Shown: one piece after another, positions 6,765 to 8,556 of the stretch
How the letters are laid out: every line of letters starts with the position of its first letter
Position numbering within the stretch: the stretch's first letter is position 1
Source of the DNA: Synechococcus sp. UW140
GTDB taxonomy: Bacteria > Cyanobacteriota > Cyanobacteriia > PCC-6307 > Cyanobiaceae
NCBI GenBank assembly: GCA_945878795.1
Contig: CAMDWF010000081.1
Location: 1 to 8,556 of the forward strand
Direction of reading: 5' to 3'
DNA length: 8,556 nt
The notes under the pieces: generated by a model
Database searches by the model: none
Told to the model about the DNA's origin: nothing
Seen by the model: the letters and a program-made list of their open reading frames with translations, nothing else
Translations under genes and position numbers: made by a program

Positions 6765-7473
6765 TCGCGGCGATAGCGCCGAGGCCTTCGCCTTGGTGGC
6801 GGCGATTCCCGCCCTCAGGCGGGTCAAGGTTGGGCTGGAACTGTTCACGGCGGCAGGTCCCGAGGTGGTGCGCCGGCTGAGGGAGCAGGGACTGCGCGTC
6901 TTTCTTGACCTTAAGTTTCACGACATTCCGGCCACCATGGCGGGGGCCTGCCGCTCGGCGGCCCGCTTAGGGGCCGAGCTGATCACGGTCCATGCCTCGG
7001 CCGGAAAGGAGGCCCTGCAGGCAGCCCAAGCGGCGGCGGTGCAGGGAGCCGCTGAGGCGGGCTTGGGTGACCCGCCGACGTTGCTGGCGGTCACGGTGCT
7101 CACCAGTTGGGATCCAGCGCGTTTCGAGGCCGAACTGGGCTTGGACGAATCCCTGGCGGCCCATGCCAAGCGTTTGGCCGATCTGGCCGTTGCTGCTGGC
7201 CTGGGGGGTGCCGTCTGTTCTCCCTTGGAGGTGGCGGCCCTAAGGGGCACCCACCCCCATCCCTTTGTCCTGGTGACCCCAGGCATCCGGCCTGGTGGCG
7301 GCACCCTGGGTGATCAACGGCGGGTGATGACGCCGGCGGCGGCCCTGGCGGCCGGTGCCAGCGCCTTGGTGATCGGCCGGCCGATTCGGGAGGCGAAGGA
7401 TCCGGCGGCGGCGTTTGAGGCCTGTTGCGGCGAATTGATGGCTTCAGGGGGTGCGGCGCAGCCCCTCGCGTAA
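6697..7473 (+). CDS. pyrF: Orotidine 5'-phosphate decarboxylase
   Basis: The enzyme converts OMP to UMP, the last step of de novo UMP synthesis in the cytoplasm. All family motifs are present in the 258-residue frame: DLLILALD (16-23), VKVGLELF (43-50, Lys44), the catalytic block DLKFHDIP (71-78, with Asp71, Lys73 and Asp76), LITVHASAG (95-103), LLAVTVLTS (129-137), the phosphate-binding VTPGIRPGG (193-201) and VIGRPI (225-230). The GTG at 6697 is the first start possible in this frame because TAA at 6691-6693 is directly upstream, but it has no properly spaced ribosome binding site. Residues 8-15 are mostly Pro, coded by two C runs, and make an N-terminal extension of doubtful status (see the overlapping short ORF). 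The gene follows the MQO-like gene by 56 bases, and its last 30 bases overlap the convergent AraC gene. Confidence 0.95.
   Translation: MLAQSPIAPPGPPPADLLILALDRGDSAEAFALVAAIPALRRVKVGLELFTAAGPEVVRRLREQGLRVFLDLKFHDIPATMAGACRSAARLGAELITVHASAGKEALQAAQAAAVQGAAEAGLGDPPTLLAVTVLTSWDPARFEAELGLDESLAAHAKRLADLAVAAGLGGAVCSPLEVAALRGTHPHPFVLVTPGIRPGGGTLGDQRRVMTPAAALAAGASALVIGRPIREAKDPAAAFEACCGELMASGGAAQPLA
6719..6738 (+). repeat. C homopolymer runs at the 5' end of pyrF
   Basis: Seven C (6719-6725), then TGGG, then nine C (6730-6738). These are the longest single-base runs noticed in the window. They lie between the two possible pyrF starts and the conserved domain, a place where a one-base change alters the N-terminus. 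Such runs are prone to replication, transcription or sequencing slippage. Confidence 0.85.
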
Positions 7474-8529
7474 TAAATGGGAGGGCTTGATGTGGTAATG
7501 CTGTTGAAAGTCAAGGCTGAATAGACTCATCGAGCGGTAGCCGCAGGCGAAGGCAATCTCTGATACAGAGTCTCGCGGCTGGGGATTTTGCAGGCGATGG
7601 TGGGCCATTTCCAGCCGCTGCTTACGGATCCACTGGGAGGGTGTGCAGCCAAAACGGTCGCGAAAGACGTACTGCAAGGTGCGGCGCGAATAATGACTGT
7701 GATTTTCGAGATTGGTGAGGTTCAGGGGTTCGCCCAGGTTGGCGAGGATGTAATCGATCAGTTCGTCGAAGGCGTCGCGGCCATGTTCCTGCCGCTGCCG
7801 CAGCCGGTTGTGGGGCGATTCTTGCCGTAATTCTGGAATCAACATCGCCGCCACGAGTCGATAGATCTGGTCTTCCAGGTGCATCCGATCCAACAGGGTC
7901 TGACTGAAACCGAGCAGGTCATTGGAGATGGCCATCACCTGCCGAAGGAACACCTGCATCGATTGGCCCTGGGCGTCCGTGGGGATCTGCCAGCCATGGG
8001 CCTGGTCCATCAGCTCCTGCCATTGGGGCGGCGCCTCCCGCCAACCGCCCATGGCCATCGCGCTGCGCTTGAGGGTTTCTTCGTGGATTCGAAAGACCAC
8101 GTTGCTCGCCAAGGTGTTTTCAAAGCTCCAGCTGGACTTGGATGCCAACAGCAGGCAAGTGTTCTCCCGGCAGGTCCAAAGCACACCCCTCTGGCGCACC
8201 CGCTTTTCACCGCCGTAGCCCAAGAGCAGGGTGAGGTCATTGCTGGCCTGGATCAGGCCCTGGGCTGGTCCGCTGATGTAGGCAACAACGGGAAGTTCGC
8301 CCATGTGGATGTTTGCCCCTTGGTACAGCCATGGGGCTCCCCCTTGCACAACGGCTTCGAATTCACCCACATCAAGGGTTCCTTCAAGCAGATGACGGCT
8401 GGCTTCCGGGGTTTCGATACGTTCAAGATGACTTAAAAAGGGATTGGGCAGTCCGATCTGATCATCGCGCTGGGGAGCGAGAGTTTGCTCTTTGACTTTG
8501 GTGGCTCTCTCGAAGTCAGACCAGGACAT
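7444..8529 (-). CDS. AraC-family transcriptional regulator
   Basis: The 361-residue protein ends in a typical AraC DNA-binding domain with two helix-turn-helix units. The first lies at about 269-292 (LNLTNLENHSHYSRRTLQYV). The second lies at about 320-345 (SVSEIAFACGYRSMSLFSLD), followed by the closing pattern HYHIKPSHLLRE. FGCTPSQWIRKQRLEMAHHRL (293-313) is the usual link helix between them. The first about 245 residues form a separate sensor/dimerisation part; the Leu-rich stretch at about 74-152 is compatible with an AraC_binding_2-like fold, but this is a guess and no ligand can be named. The start is ATG 8529, without a clear ribosome binding site. The target is unknown; it may lie beyond the right edge, because such regulators often control a divergent neighbour. 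By eye the gene is less GC-rich than pyrF and the MQO-like gene. Its last 30 bases overlap pyrF. Confidence 0.9.
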   Translation of the reverse strand: MSWSDFERATKVKEQTLAPQRDDQIGLPNPFLSHLERIETPEASRHLLEGTLDVGEFEAVVQGGAPWLYQGANIHMGELPVVAYISGPAQGLIQASNDLTLLLGYGGEKRVRQRGVLWTCRENTCLLLASKSSWSFENTLASNVVFRIHEETLKRSAMAMGGWREAPPQWQELMDQAHGWQIPTDAQGQSMQVFLRQVMAISNDLLGFSQTLLDRMHLEDQIYRLVAAMLIPELRQESPHNRLRQRQEHGRDAFDELIDYILANLGEPLNLTNLENHSHYSRRTLQYVFRDRFGCTPSQWIRKQRLEMAHHRLQNPQPRDSVSEIAFACGYRSMSLFSLDFQQHYHIKPSHLLREGLRRTP

Positions 8530-8556
8530 GGGTTGCGTTGAATTTAGTGGCTGGTT

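Noticed and set aside
7879..8436. Open frame on + strand (185 codons) opposite the AraC gene
   Set aside because: No recognisable domain and no good start signal; the minus frame carries an unmistakable AraC DNA-binding domain.

Overview
The window looks like ordinary chromosomal DNA from a high-GC unicellular picocyanobacterium of the Synechococcus/Cyanobium type. The assignment rests on inference. The proteins have the character of that group: an MQO-like flavoprotein, a PyrF with the KVGLELF and DLKFHDIP blocks, and a UbiA of the plastoquinone pathway. The sequence also has one HIP1 octamer (GCGATCGC), a tRNA gene without an encoded CCA end, and weak or absent Shine-Dalgarno sequences at most starts. 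No phage, transposon, CRISPR or defence genes were found, and no new multi-gene system can be supported.

Layout, left to right. The 3' part of an MscS-type mechanosensitive channel gene (+) ends at 467 and overlaps the end of an S66 LD-carboxypeptidase gene (-, 448-1368). That gene follows a ubiA-type 4-hydroxybenzoate prenyltransferase gene (-, 1390-2283) by 21 bases, so the two probably form one transcript. Across an 84-base divergent spacer lies a long Ppx/GppA exopolyphosphatase with an HD-type C-terminal domain (+, 2368-4014). Its 3' end overlaps by 41 bases the end of a RodZ-like membrane-anchored helix-turn-helix protein (-, 3974-4942). Upstream of that gene is tRNA-Val(CAC) (-, 5018-5089) with a perfect TATAAT box. 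On the + strand follow an MQO-like FAD oxidoreductase (5192-6640) and pyrF (6697-7473). The window closes with an AraC-family regulator (-, 7444-8529) whose end overlaps pyrF by 30 bases.

Functionally this is mostly housekeeping: quinone ring prenylation and quinone reduction, peptidoglycan recycling and cell shape (LD-carboxypeptidase, RodZ-like), polyphosphate/ppGpp hydrolysis, UMP synthesis and osmotic protection. Plastoquinone links UbiA (supply) and the MQO-like enzyme (use), but they are not in one operon.

The points most worth a second look are three. First, the pyrF start: a well-placed SD and ATG lie one base out of frame with pyrF, with a 7-C and a 9-C run between them and the conserved domain. 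Second, all three convergent gene pairs overlap at their 3' ends. Third, the MQO-like enzyme has diverged at a motif conserved in classical MQO.
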